Assembly: GCA_009792885.1 (NCBI GenBank)
Contig: WMCF01000012.1
Location: forward strand, 11,458,514-11,522,513
DNA length: 64,000 nucleotides
DNA from: Eremophila alpestris peregrina
Lineage: Eukaryota > Chordata > Aves > Passeriformes > Alaudidae
Direction: 5' to 3'
Under the pieces are notes generated by a model. The model did not search any database and had not been told where the DNA came from. It saw nothing but the letters and a program-made list of their open reading frames with translations. Positions 47,520 to 60,300 of this stretch are shown in pieces. The translations under genes were made by a program, and so were the position numbers. Each line of letters begins with the position of its first letter. The first letter of the stretch is position 1.

Positions 47520-47905
47520 TATGAAAAACAATGTCAGGGAGGAGTTCTGGCTGCTCCCCCCCGGCAGAGAGCCAGGAGCAAAAGGTGACAGCAAGGCTGT
47601 AGAGTAGCACCATCCTCTGACGTTGATCCAGAGCACAGATGCAGCAAGTCAGGGTCGAGATCAGACACAGAAATTGTCTCCTGGGGAAGGGTAGGGAGCA
47701 GGATTGGAAGCTGTGTCCAAAGATTCATTTGGGTCATGACTGAGGCAATATGACCCTGGGCACAGGCACAGTATTGAGCTACATGGCTCAGGCAAGGGCA
47801 GCAGAAACAGACTTTGGTGGAAAAGATTTCCCCAGAGAAGGAGGGCACCCCAAACTTCTGGTTTCTCATCAGTGATGGAGATAGGTTTTGACTAAATATC
47901 TTCAT
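47520..47905. other. Unassigned GC-richer segment
   Basis: About 380 bp at clearly higher GC than its flanks, containing CTGCTCCCCCCCGGCAGAG and an uninterrupted 123-codon minus-strand frame rich in Cys, Leu and Ser. The translation matches no family I know and shows no clear splice context. It may be a fragment of an unrecognised transposon; a lone exon is less likely. Confidence 0.35.
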
Positions 47906-50900
47906 TCATTCTATTTAACACCTTAACTGATTTCACTGAACACCCTAACTCAGCCCAGTAAACTTTTAGGAAGGGGGCTGAAGTCAGGATCCTCACTGAA
48001 AGGTCAAGCAAAAATGACAGATGACATCTGTCAATCATTTCCAGTAAAGCTTTTTTGATTTCACTTCGCTTCAGTAAAATTTCAGCTGAATGTTATTTTA
48101 GCTAGTTCCATTTCTAGATTTAAAGAGTGAGTTTATTTATGGAATTGTGACTATTTAACTTGAAGAATATGTACAAAAACTAAGGAATGCAATTTATGGA
48201 TGCCATTGGATTATTAATACTTACTCGTAGTATTTTAAAACAACAGCTCCTTCTGTCATCTTGAAAAATACTGCAAAGTTTTTCCAGGCTTATTCATTCA
48301 GCCATATCCTAATTCTTCAAAAACTCATTGACAGGCCCAGTTTCCCAGTGCAGAAAGTGATGTCTGTGATTTTCATCTACAAAAGTTAATTTATTTTACA
48401 AAATCTAAAAAGAATTATGCATAACTATATATTTGAAATCCGTATTTAGGATTTTTTTAATTAGTTTTCATGTCTTTGAAGTCTATTTCTTGTAACAACT
48501 ATTATTTTAACTAACGGTTTCAGGAATGTTTTGGTCTTTTTTCACTTTTATTGGCTTATTTGAAAACTTTTATGCCAAAAGTAAAAATTAATACAGAATT
48601 TTAAAATATTGTTTTAAGTTTATATGAGATTCTTGTCAAGGTCTTCAAAATAATAACTTGTGCGTGACTTTGAACAGTAGGTTTCATTTTTACTGTGTTG
48701 CTTATGTTATAGCTATTTCACATTGAGATTCTGTATAAAGATCTGCATTATGTGCTCCTACAATATGAGACAGGATGTATTAAAATCAATGAAGTAGTTA
48801 CTTACCATCCCCTGATATTTTTGTGACAAAACGTATTTAAATATACCTTTTTAAAAATTGTGTGCCTTTTCTAAATCTTAACTAAGAAATTTGAGAGCTG
48901 TAGTGACAACTGTGGCCCTGCTCCACCATTATAGAAACTAGTTCATGTGCTCTAGTGTACTGCTGTCTCAGTGCTCTGTGGAACAGTGACAGGATGTAAC
49001 AAAGCAGAATTCAAAGATCATCCACTGTTGTTATAGGTTACAGGATGGAAAAGACTGAGCATAGACAGATATAAGTCAAAAGGAGTACAGACTTGAAATA
49101 AGTTGGTAGCTGAGTAATTGTTTTGTCAAAAATCCAGAAAACCATAAATGACTGCAGGGTCCAAGTACAGAATCAAATTTATTGTGTGATTGGCATTTTG
49201 CCACCAGCAACATTTTTAGCTAAATTATTAAAGTGCAGTCAAAGATAAAATGTCTGAGAGTCTGAAGTGGCTGATACATGGGTAAGGCTGCAAGAAAAAT
49301 TTATCTCTGCTGATGATATACAAAGCTGGTGCATGAACAAGTAAGAAATTCAGTAATAAGGGCTGTCAATGCAACACATTCCCCAAACAATAAAATCAAT
49401 AGGACAAACAAAAGTTAAACTCTTGCAGCACAAACTGATTTTGCACCTTTTAGCCTCAAGAATGAATTCTCTCTTAGGAGGAACAGCCAAATGTTTTTCT
49501 TAGACAGTTTGGAAGTGCTACTGTTCCATATGCTTGCGGCCTGTAAGAAAAAATTAATGCTGGGAAAAGCAAATAACCTTCTAGGCTAATGAAATTATAT
49601 TTTTCACCTGAATAGGCAACAAATTAATAGGCTAGAAGGGTCATAAGGAGATGAGAAAATTCGGAGAACTAGTATTATAGTTAGTAATTGTAGCATAGTA
49701 TGCCAGTCAGTCTCTGTAGGGAAATAACTTATTGCCACTGATTCACATTACTGTGAATGAAAGATACATTGCTGAAAAATTTCACTTGAGGCAAAGGAGC
49801 TTTAATCCCACCCAGTCATGCAATCATGGACCAGTTTAGGATACTCATATATAATTTGTATTTTCCACAGCCTTTTTTGGAATTCTGTTGAGCTTTCCCA
49901 GAATGCAGTGTCATGACAAACAGCCTTTGTTCTGTGGCTCTCTCATATTTAAATGACAAATTTGGATTCAAATTGTACTAGTTGTCTGTTTTGGGGCTCA
50001 TAATAGTAAACTAAGAAAGGAGTCATAGAGTATTCTGGTAACTCATTTTGTTCTTCTCCAACATACTCATTATATTCTGCAGCAAACAAAAGTTCAAAGT
50101 CCACTAGTTTTGCCTTTTTGTTGGAATGAAATAGGTGTCAACAAGTTCTTATCTAGAACCAAGATAAAAAATTAAAGAAAATTCCTGTAAACTGAGACCA
50201 TGATTATTTATTTCTCGTATTGGAATACCTCATCTTCACTGAGAGTGACTGTAATCCATGGATATTTATTGCTATATATATTAAAAGCATTTTCTTTGTT
50301 ATAATTATTATGTGCTTCTAGTCAGTTTGGGCTGTGTTAAAAATGAGTCAGTTTCATATGGAAATATGTTTTTCATCTTTTGTTTCCTTTCTGAATTCTG
50401 CAAATGAACTAAATAGTCAATAAAATTCTTAGCTGATTTGGATTTCAACTAAAAATATATAGAAGTATTTTTTCTCACTTTCTTAAGTAGGGAAAATGCT
50501 AAACTACTTTTCAAAGAATACAAAACATACAACAGCACACTGCAGCAAAACAAACATGTTCAATAGCCAAAACATTTTGCAAATAAATAAAATTTGGATA
50601 CAAATGAATGTTTACAAAGTACAGAGCCATTAACTGTAATGCCTGTGTACCAGTAACACTGTTAGATGAAGGAAGGTCTCAGAATGGAAAGCAGCATGAA
50701 TGTAGAAGTGACTAACAAGTAGGTATAGTAAATAAAAAATCAGAAACTATTTCAACAAGGAATTACAGTTTAGGTCATCCTTGGCTGCCATACAAGGTCC
50801 TTTCACTGAGAAAAATAGAAATGGGGGAAAGAAACTAAGACCCAGCAGCCAATGAAGTGGAGACTTTTGAGACATAATTGGAGGTTGTTAGCCTAACTTT

Positions 50901-53900
50901 GTTCATTCTTGCAAAAGATCGTGAAAATAAGTATGTACCTAAACTCCCAAATTATACTAGAATGGACTGGATAATACTGAAGTTCTGTTTTGGGTAAAGT
51001 AGATTTAGTTGAAACAACAAACAGGAAGTGCTAATTTAGAAATTGAAATCTCACTCTACCTTCTCATGAAGAAGAACTGTGTACAATGATATCCAGTGAT
51101 AGTATTGCAGTACTCTGTATGATGCACAAGCAGGACACTGTTTTCCCCTGATTGTGATGAGAAACTGAATTCCAAATAATGATTTTCAAACCCAAAATCA
51201 GATATGAGGTAAGGCTTAAATGAAAGCTTTCAAAATAAGCAATTTAAAATGTCACATTTAAACAATTTTATAATTTTGAAAATCATGAAAAAATATCTTA
51301 AGATTGAAACATAGTGTTTGGAGGCAAAAAAGTTGTAATAAATCTTTTATTTATGAAAAAATGATATGAAGTAGTTTGATATTCCTTTTTTTCTTTAAAC
51401 ATATATGGAAATAAACATGCTTGGAATGCATATATTGGAAATAGGACATTATTTAATGCAGATTAAAAGCTCATATAATGTTAAAACCATCTTTTTGGCA
51501 AAAGGACCTGACTTATCAGGACCGGACTCCTATCTTGGAGTCTACAACCTAAATAACATGTAGCAAAAATTCCTGATGTAAAATGACTTTTGGTACTGTA
51601 ATCCCTCTAGATCATTAGATTGTTGCTTAAATATATCACATTATTCAAGTAGGCTGGCACTGGAAAATTCCTTGGACAAGATGAGAGATCAAAATCGGAA
51701 ATTTTCAAGGAAAAGTCTGTTAAAAAAAAAAAATAAATGAAAGGACTTGTCATCATGTTGAAAAACTAAGCAAGGATGAGGCAGAGTACATACTAAACAA
51801 AGGAAGAAATACTTCTATGCACGCTTCCCTGCAGAGACTCTCTGGAGAGAGCTATGCTACATTTCAGGGTTTCCTACAAACATGCTTGGTTGCTCATCAT
51901 CTGTGTGGGCAGCATTCCAGATGAGAACATGTGGGAAAGCACAGTGTCTAAGCTTCATGTTAGTCAGGGAGGTTAGCCAAATGTCTGAAACTGATAACTG
52001 GGAGCGGGGCCAGCAAATTCTTGGCATTTGATATGTGGTTAGGTTTTTGGGGAACTAAGCCAAGGAAATCATTATAGGACGCATAGAAAAAAAAATCTAC
52101 TGAGTGCGTTCTAAATAATGCTCTTGCTGTACTGCTGAGATATGGTAAGGATGGGTGAATTCAGCAGTCCTTGTCTTGGTGCAACTGCCATGAATTTTTA
52201 TGAAAGTTTTATCTAATAGAAAATGCAGATTAATCTCTCATTGCTGTTTTGAATTTAATGTACTGAGTGAAGATTTCTTCCTCTTACGGATTTCTGATAA
52301 TGCCTTCTTTAAAAAAAAAATAGTTATGGCAGTAAAATGAATGTAAGCAAAATTTTCTTTTTAAAATCACAAGGGCGCTGTTATCTAAAAAAACCTTTTA
52401 TCTTCTGTACAAAATAATTTGTAAACTTAAATATTACTGTTAAGATCAACTGACTCTTGTGATTGATTTGAGAAAGGGAAAAGGAGGACAGCTACATGTT
52501 AGTATAAATAGACCAATCTGTTTTGAACTTTTTTGGTATTCTTTTTTTTTCCCCCATAATATACTGTACTATGAAGACCACTTTATTAGCATCAGAAAGG
52601 TTGTATAAGTACTGTCACTGGAATTCCTTTCCCTTCTTTAATTAATTAAAGTAGTAATTTATGTGTGTGTTTTAGTTATTACTTTTGTGGGTGATCTATA
52701 CATAAAGGATTCATATGTAATGTATATTCACATACGAGATATCAATTACAGCCAAAGTCTTCATGGAAAAAAGCAGTTCATGTGGACCTTCCAAATGCCA
52801 ATATACTCAGAATATGTAGGGAAAAAATGGTAAGATTTTTAGCCTGCTGTCTTAAATTAGTCTTGACATTTTACTCTAAATAGATCTGACTTCCCCTATC
52901 AAGCACTACCTTTCTTTAATCATACAATTGCTATAAACAATTTAGTAAATCACTAAGTTTTGATTCTAGTTCCTTCTCCATATATAGATTATTTAGTTCT
53001 ATACAAGCACAAGAAATACATTTTTATATTCCCTGTAGAATCATTTTCTAATACAGTTATTTCTAAGTAGAATAAAACCGCTCCACTGATATTAATTTTA
53101 CACTTTTTCACACTAAATGTTATTTACTGTAATACACAGTGAAATTCAAGAATGCAGCTCAGGAGTAACATTAACTGACAGCTATGTACTAACAGCATTT
53201 CATTATAGAAATGTCAACACCTCACTTCTTGCAAGAGAAATCAACAGCTGACTAACAACAATCACCTGTTTTTACCAGCCATTCTTGGAATTTTGTAACT
53301 CTACCTGCTTATTATAAATCTGCTACTTAATAACATCAGTTATAATTTTACAGATAAGGCCTGACTGGTTATTTTTGTAGCTACAGATAATTTATTTAGC
53401 TTGCTCTATGGAGAACAAATAATGAAATTTCCCTTTATATGCTTAAAACAGTATAAAACTACAGACTGAAGAATGAATAGTGGAAGTGGGAATAAACTGT
53501 GAAGTTACTTGACATTGACCTACCTGAAAAATCTTTTTAATGCAAATATGTTTAATCTATTTTTTTTTCCAACTGACAGTGTCCAAAAGCAAATCTTAGG
53601 TGAACATTGCTATTACATATTCCTGCTTGATAATCTTTGTTGAATCACTAAGTGCAAAAATCACTGACTTTGCAAAGATGCAGGTTCAAGCTACTTTTCT
53701 GAGAGCAGTTGATAAAAGAAATTCAATTATGTTAGAGATAAGAGTCTACATTTTTCATACTATGTTAATAGGGCCACAAAGAACACAATTCCAAGGGTTA
53801 GTAAATATGATTTCTGAGTCTACTAGTCATAAATATAGAACTATTTATACATATGTCTTAAAAAGTTTTACCAGCTTTCTAGTAATATTGAACCTCATTT

Positions 53901-54789
53901 GAACAATAAGCAATTAGAATATAGAAACAGCCTCAGTGAGAAAACAATTTGCAAAAGCAATGATTTGCTTTTCCAAAATTGCCTCATCATATCTTGGCAT
54001 GTATATACTTCTTTCATAAGAGAACACTTATAGTTATTAGCAAATGTACATTTACTGTACCCAGTAAATACACAATACTTTCACTGTGTTCCCTGGCCAC
54101 TCAAGAAGGAAAAAAAAAAAGGCCTGTAAAGACAGACGCACAAATTAACTTTGTGAGAAGATTTTATATTTCTATACAATTTATTAACTAAAATAGTTTT
54201 AAAAATAATATCTTTTAGTACTTAATCTGGGAAAGAAACACAGCAAAACTCTAAGGCGAAGGATAGAAAATGCTTTGCCACTAGGAAGTAACAATATATA
54301 GTATTAAGGATAGGAGATAAATTTTTAAAAATATCAATTTAATTGAAAATACTTTGCAAATTCACAGAAGAAAAATTCATCAGTGTTTTGCTGAGATTAA
54401 CTTAAACCTTTATTTTTTTCTTACCAGATGAAAATAAACTGTTGAAGTTTTGATGATGGGACTTTCTATTCAAGATCCAGATTTTAACATGCCCAACCTG
54501 GAGAAGGCCAATAAGCACAAGATGACATATTTTCAGTAAATAATATTATTTTCACAAATGTCAGAAAGAGAAAGAAAGACATTGCATATTTCATTTGCCT
54601 AAGTCTTGTCTTTACAATCCAGGATTTTGTGTTTCAGTGAAATAAAGCTGCTATCACAGTATTAAGATCCATCTTATTTGATTCTGGTTTTGTCTCTAAA
54701 TCATGCAGTTTCCCCAGGCTAATTTAACACAAAGAGGAATATATGGCATCATTTTCTATTGATTTCAAAGTTACTTTGAACTACTGAGT
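47906..54789. other. AT-rich non-coding DNA, no gene seen
   Basis: About 6.9 kb without recognisable exons or transposons. It includes a 16-bp perfect palindrome CTTTAATTAATTAAAG at 52636-52651, and A runs near 51721 and 52311. The frame of 100 codons at 53600-53902 has no domain or exon signals. Confidence 0.5.
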
Positions 54790-54837
54790 TCAGTTGTCCA
54801 GGCTGGCAGCAATGAAGCTGTCAAGGGGAGTACCAGG

Positions 54838-55115
54838 GTAATCAAAAAAGGCTTCAAGACTTTTAGTTGCCTGGTTGAAGGGACAGGAGCACAGATGATG
54901 TTCTTGATTCCTTAATAGCAGGGATGAATGCTGAAAGGAATAGAAAAACCCATATGATCAGGAAGTGGCTTAAAGAAAGTTTTTTTTTATTATGGGGCAG
55001 TTTATGTAGCACCAGGTCTGCTGAAGACCCCTGTCCAGAAAGTGCAAAAGGTTCCTACCTTATGAATTAGCAGAGCTGATTGAGAGGGCTTTCAATTAAG
55101 TTTGAAGGGGGAAGG
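54838..55115 (+). pseudogene. CR1 ORF1 esterase-domain remnant
   Basis: VIKKGFKTFSCLVEG, followed by GTGAQMMFLIP and a stop, corresponds to the later part of the SGNH/GDSL-type esterase known in ORF1 proteins of CR1 elements. A second piece, RNRKTHMIRKWL, and YYGAVYVAPGLL follow. The region where the Asp-x-x-His catalytic motif should lie (near 55020) is rearranged and out of frame. In intact elements ORF1 protein binds nucleic acid and is thought to help retrotransposition; the esterase substrate is uncertain. This copy has stops and frameshifts and starts inside the domain because the element is 5' truncated. Confidence 0.65.
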
Positions 55116-55224
55116 GAATGAGAATAGGCTTTCTACAGCTGAGCCTGTGGCTGTCAAACCAGGGTCAGGGGGCAAAATAGATAGCCCAGCTGAAGTGCAT
55201 TTACTCTAAAGCACACAGTAAGGG

Positions 55225-55800
55225 TAACAAACAGAGGGAGCTGGAGGCCATTGCAGAGCAGGAAAGTCATGATGTAGTCACCATCATGGAAGTGTGGGTG
55301 CTGCAGAGGATGGTTACACGCCCTTCAGAACTTAAAGGGATGAAAAAGAGGTGGGGTGGTTCACTACATTAGGGAGTGTTCTGACTGTATAGAGCTCAAG
55401 GACAGTGATGATAAGGTTGAGAAACTAGGGGTAAGAGACAAAGGGAAGACTAACAAGGCAGATGTACTGGTGGCAGTCTGTTATAGACCACTCAACCAGG
55501 ATGAAGATGTGCATTAATTATTCTGTAAGCAGCTGGCTGGTGTTTACCATCATCAGTCCTTGCTCTTTAATCTGATGGACATCTGCTAGAAACTCAACAA
55601 TGAAGAGAGGAGGCAGTCTAAGAAGTTTCCTGAAATGCATGGATAATAACTTCCTGACACAGCTGGTAAGAGCCTATCAGCAGTGAGACCCTACTAGACC
55701 TGCAGTTTAGAGAATGGCTGGTGGGAGATGTGGTAGTAGGAGTTTACCTTGGCCACCGCGACCAGGAATCACAGAGTCACTGAAATAAGGATAGATGTCC
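55225..55800 (+). pseudogene. CR1 ORF2 endonuclease-domain remnant
   Basis: Recognisable blocks are ELEAIAEQESHDVVTIME (about 55239; the family has ITETWW, here IMEVWV), IRECSDCIELKDSDDKVE (about 55370), NKADVLVAVCYRPLNQDED (about 55455) and NNFLTQLV (about 55645). These are the AP-endonuclease-like domain that nicks target DNA for target-primed reverse transcription. The GDFN motif, expected near 55565, has decayed, and the domain is split by stops. After about 55790 most of the linker to the reverse transcriptase is missing, leaving only a piece like QEEAAVEMLEYS. Confidence 0.8.
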
Positions 55801-55888
55801 TTAGAACCTCTACCCTGAATGGTCCCCCTGTTATTCAGGAGGAGGCAGCTGTTGAGATGCTTGAATATTCATAAATCCGTGGGACTAG

Positions 55889-57310
55889 ATGAGGGAGCTG
55901 GCAGATGAGCTTGTGAAGCCACTCTCCATCATTTACCAACAGTCCTGGCTCACTGGTGAGGTTCCAGATGACTGGAAGCTGGCCAATGTGATACTCATTC
56001 ACAAAAAGGGTGGGAAGGAGGATCCTGGTAATTATAGACCACTCAGCCTGACATCAGTATCTGGTAAGGTGATGGAGCAGTTTACACTGAGTGTCATCAC
56101 ACAGCACTTACAGGATGTCCAGGGGATCAGACACAGCCAGCATGGGTTTAGGAGGGGTAAGTTGTGTTTGACCAACCTGGTCTCCTTTTATGGCCAGGTG
56201 ACCTGCCTGGTGGATGCAGCAAAAGCTGTGGATGTTGTGTACCTGGACTCCAGCAAGGCCTCTGACACTGTCTCCCAGAGCACACTCCTGGAAAAGCTGG
56301 CAGCCCATGGCTTGGACAGGAGCACTCTGTGCTGGGTTAGGAACTGGCTGCATGGCTGGGCCCAGAGAATGGTGGTGAATGGTGCTGCATCCAGCTGGCA
56401 GCCAGGCACCAGTGGTATCCCTCAGGGGTCTGTGCTGGAGCCACTTCTGTTCAATGCTTTTATTGATCACATGGATGAGGGTATTTAGTCTTTCATCAGT
56501 AAATCTGTAGATGACACTAAGCTGGGAGCGTGTGTCAGTCTGTTGGGAGGTAGGAGGACCCTCCAGAGAGACATAGAACATTGGATGGGTGGGCAGAGTC
56601 CAATAGGGTGATGGTTAATGAATCCAAGTGCCAAGTCCTGCATTTTGGCCACAATAACCCCCTGCAACGTTACAGGCTGGGGATGGTGTGGCTGGACAGT
56701 GCCCAGGAGGAAAGGGACCTGGGGGTGCTGGTGACAGCAGCTGAACATGAGCCAGGGTGTGCCCTGGTGGCCAAGAAGGCCAGTGGCATCCTGGCCTGGA
56801 TCAGGAATGGAGTGGCCAGCAGGAGCAGGGAGGTCATTCTTCCCCTGTACTGGGCACTGGTGAGGCCACACCTCGAGTGCTGTGTCCAGTTCTGGCCCCT
56901 CAGTTTAGGAAGGGCCTTGAGACACTTGAGCATGTCCAGAGGAGACAACAAGGCTGGTGAGGGGCTGGGAACACAAACCCTGTGAGGAACAGCTGAGGGA
57001 GCTGGGGTTGTTTAGCCTGGAGAAAAGGAGACTCAGGGGTGACCTTATCATTCTCTACAGCTTCCTAAAAGCTGGTTTTAGTCAGCTTGGTCTCTTCAGG
57101 GGCTGGTCTCTTTCTCCAGACAGCACTGACAGAACAAGAGGACACAGTCTCAAGCTGTACCAACAGAAATAAAGGTTGGATATCAGGAAAATCTTTTTTA
57201 CAGAAAGAGTGGTAAAGTACTGGAATTGTCTGCCCAAGGAGGTGGTGGAGTCACCATCCCTGAATATGTTTAAAGAAAGGCTGGATGTGGCACTTGGTGC
57301 CATGGTTTAG
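55889..57310 (+). pseudogene. CR1 ORF2 reverse-transcriptase remnant
   Basis: The first open segment (55889-56488, 199 codons) contains RT blocks in order: GNYRPLSLTSVSGKVMEQ (residues 47-64), SQHGFRRGK (83-91), VVYLDSSKASD (116-126, with one catalytic Asp at 120; the usual KAFD has become KASD) and GIPQGSVLEP (176-185; the usual VLGP has become VLEP). A TAG stop at 56486-56488 precedes the catalytic FADD box, which reads SVDD at 56504-56515 in the same frame. A frameshift near 56575 leads to ESNRVMVNESKCQVLHFG and VRPHLECCVQFW. Further shifts near 56898 and 56955 lead to EEQLRELGLFSLEKRRLRGD and, past a stop at 57170-57172, to ERVVKYWNCLPKEVVESPSL, with the natural stop at 57308-57310. The start chosen at 55889 is only the first Met of the surviving frame. 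Confidence 0.92.
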
Positions 57311-57390
57311 TTGAGGTGTTAGGGCATGGATTGGACTCGATGATCTTGAAAGTCTCCTCCAAACAAGTCATTCTGTGAATTCTGTGATTG

Positions 57391-60300
57391 TGCCTATAGT
57401 TATGGAAGACTGATATATTTTCTGGGACGATGCTGATGCTGGTTCAATAGAATTTTTAGAAGGTTTTCTGACCAAACTTGAGTATCCTAGGTGTGCTTAA
57501 ATACCTGAACATTCCAAAGATCGCTGTCTAGTTTACAGATACTGTCCTTGAACTTAGCATACAGCAAAGAGTGAATTCACAGTATATGAACAATAATGAG
57601 ATAATAAGATAGCATGAAGATTCTGTAAGCCTCCTTTAAAGTTATGACAAATGTATTTCTTCTTATGTAAGGCATTCTTTTTCTATGTAAATAAAATTTT
57701 ATGACATTTACAAAAATGTTATTCATCTGAATATGAACATGTTTATTCCATAGTAGTTCAAGAATCTGCATCTAATCTGTTTCTCAAATGTAAATAACCT
57801 GCAGTAATAAAATGAACCCATTTTTATTAGGCATTTTATAAACACTGAAACAAAAATCTGGAAAAAAACCTCACAAAACATATTTTATTTTGCAAGTAGC
57901 TATATCCAAAGCCTTGAAAAGTATTCTTGTCAGCTAAGAAATATCTCCATAGAATCTAAGAAATCTAAGAATCCTAAATTGTAGAGATATGCTATAAAGG
58001 AAATCATACACAAGATTAATTGTTCATTAATTTTATGGAATGAAAACTACCTATCAAGGATGGTAAAGTATTTGAAATTTTGTAATTTTACTACTAATAA
58101 TTCTGAGAGACCCCCTAATATGTAAGTATAGTTTTTATAACTAAGTAAAGCATGAAAGAACCCCTCAGATTTTAAGGGGGAAGGGTGTTTAGTATGGGTT
58201 TTTTGGATTATTTATAAGATTTAATTTTGTATGTAACCATTCTAAAGAATATTGTCCCATTGAAGACGTTAACTTGTATGTGAATGAAATGCTTTGCTTT
58301 GCAGAAAATATGAAAATAATAATCTGGGGTTCTATAGGGGTATTACTACATCCATTAAGTCTTACAGTAAATTTTCACACACAGTAATATGTAAACAGAT
58401 ACACTGATTTCTCAAATTACTTCAAAAGTGGAAAACACAGGCAACTGGTATATTAGTCATCTTGTTTCTGCACTAATGGGTGTCTTAACTGTTGAGAAAA
58501 AGAAAGGGTTCTATTCTTCACCAATTCCTCATGAGCCCAGACTATCTCCCCATCCCGACCAAACCCCCTGTCTCTTGGCTTTCAAAAGGTACATGAACAC
58601 CTCTGTAATGTGGAAATCAATGGCCTTTTGGAAGGGACTTTTTTCTACTCTTACAGAAGAGTAATTATGGAAACGGATTGCTCTGTACTTGAAGATTGTA
58701 TCTGATTTCTCTTTTACCATTCCACAATGATATTTTAACTCTTCCTGCCCAGCATATCCAACGAATAAGGTAATTTTTTTCCTGTCAGCTTTGCGTCTCA
58801 AAATTAATTTGTGATTTGCTCTTGCTATATAGGAAACCAAAAAAAGCATGTGTATACAAGATGGAAAAACAAAGTGACTGACAGGTTAGAAAAGACAGGA
58901 AAAGAATAGCGATTTTGGAGGTTCTGTGTCTCTGCCTGCCATGAGAAAAATATTTAATGTGATTTAAGTGCAAAATAATTGCATGTCAATGAAGCTGATA
59001 GGAAAGGTACTGCAGCACTGTCATTTCTGTAATTGCTGGACATTAAGGAGTTGCTTTCTGTCAAGTTAAAATTCAGATCTTCTTGAAAAATAGGTCACGT
59101 AAGTCAAATATTCCCCTAAGATAAGGTTCCAGCAATTAAATGGAAGTGTTTAGTTATATATTATTTTTTAAATCTTGTCTTTAACATTTAAATTATTTGT
59201 TCATAATTTGACACACATCTTAGATGAGTTAATTCTTTGCACTATGATCTGAACATTTACAGATGTTTTCGTAGCCTGCTGTATTTTCTTCAGTAATTTA
59301 GGTTTTATTAAATCAGACACTTAAAAATAACCAAACCAAGCAACTTCATATGCTCTTTTATTGCATAACATTTCTATATTATTATGAGGGAAAAATACTA
59401 TATTTGACAAGGGGCATGGGGGGAAAGTGGATTTCTACCCATATTTCAAAAACATTCCTTCAGGTATTAGTCTTTATGAAAAATATCTTCATACTTAAGA
59501 AGACAGCTGTTTACAATAAGGATCATTAACTGTTTATTATAATGCAACTTCTGAAATCTTTGAAGACATTAAAGATGGTAAAGATTCATAAACTCAATTA
59601 CAATAGCAAACAAGAAATGTAACATTCATTTATACACCTAAATTCCATGTTAGAAAAATCAAAGCTAGAAAACTATTATGATGTTTTGTCATTGTGTTAT
59701 TCTGGATGTTTGTTTCTTGAAGGCTTCTATTTCCAGACAGAACAATGATAAAAAGCATATTTGAATCTCAAAAATTGAGTGCCATAAAAGGTTTTCAAAC
59801 AGGAAGGAAAAAAAATAACAGTTGCTATTATAATTAGAAAAATATAGAAGTTTTAAAGTAAAGGTCAAAATACATTCATGATGAGCATTTATATATGAAC
59901 ACACAGACTTTTAAAGGCATTATTTTGTTAAGGTCACATTTCAGACCTGATGTTTCGCAATTCATAGAGTTCAGATCTAAACTTAGGGCCCCAAATGTCC
60001 TCCACTAACTGCAGATGGTGATGATTCAAAGAAATTTACCTTATGCTTGAAAAGTGTAAACAGAAATATATGGTCTGGGGGTCCTATCCTATCCCCATTC
60101 CTGCCCCTCCACCTTTTCCTTTTTATTTACCTCTCCTTGTCCTCTGGAACTGCAAAAACAAAACAGGTATCTATATAAGCCCCATACACACAAGTAAAAA
60201 GCCCAATCTCAGGGAAATACCACCCTTTGCAACAACAACTTGCCCACCTGTTAGAATAGTCACATAGGTCACTGGTGACCTCTTAGTTGCACAGAATATG

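Larger units (their letters stand above)
54790..57390 (+). mobile_element. CR1 non-LTR retrotransposon, long defective copy
   Basis: The best preserved transposon in the window. In order it carries the C-terminal end of ORF1 (esterase-like, about 54838-55115), the ORF2 endonuclease (about 55225-55790), a deletion of most of the linker at about 55800-55890, the reverse transcriptase (55889-56580), the C-terminal ORF2 part up to a final stop at 57308-57310, and a short 3' UTR with GGACTCGATGATCTTG and an ATTCTGTGA-type tail (about 57369-57390). It is 5' truncated within ORF1. Stops and frameshifts throughout exclude activity. It is clearly younger than the copies at 25 and 30 kb. Subfamily not assigned. 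Confidence 0.92.

Noticed and set aside
56108..56951. Long minus-strand open frames of 93-157 codons
   Set aside because: They are antisense shadows of the CR1 reverse-transcriptase coding sequence.
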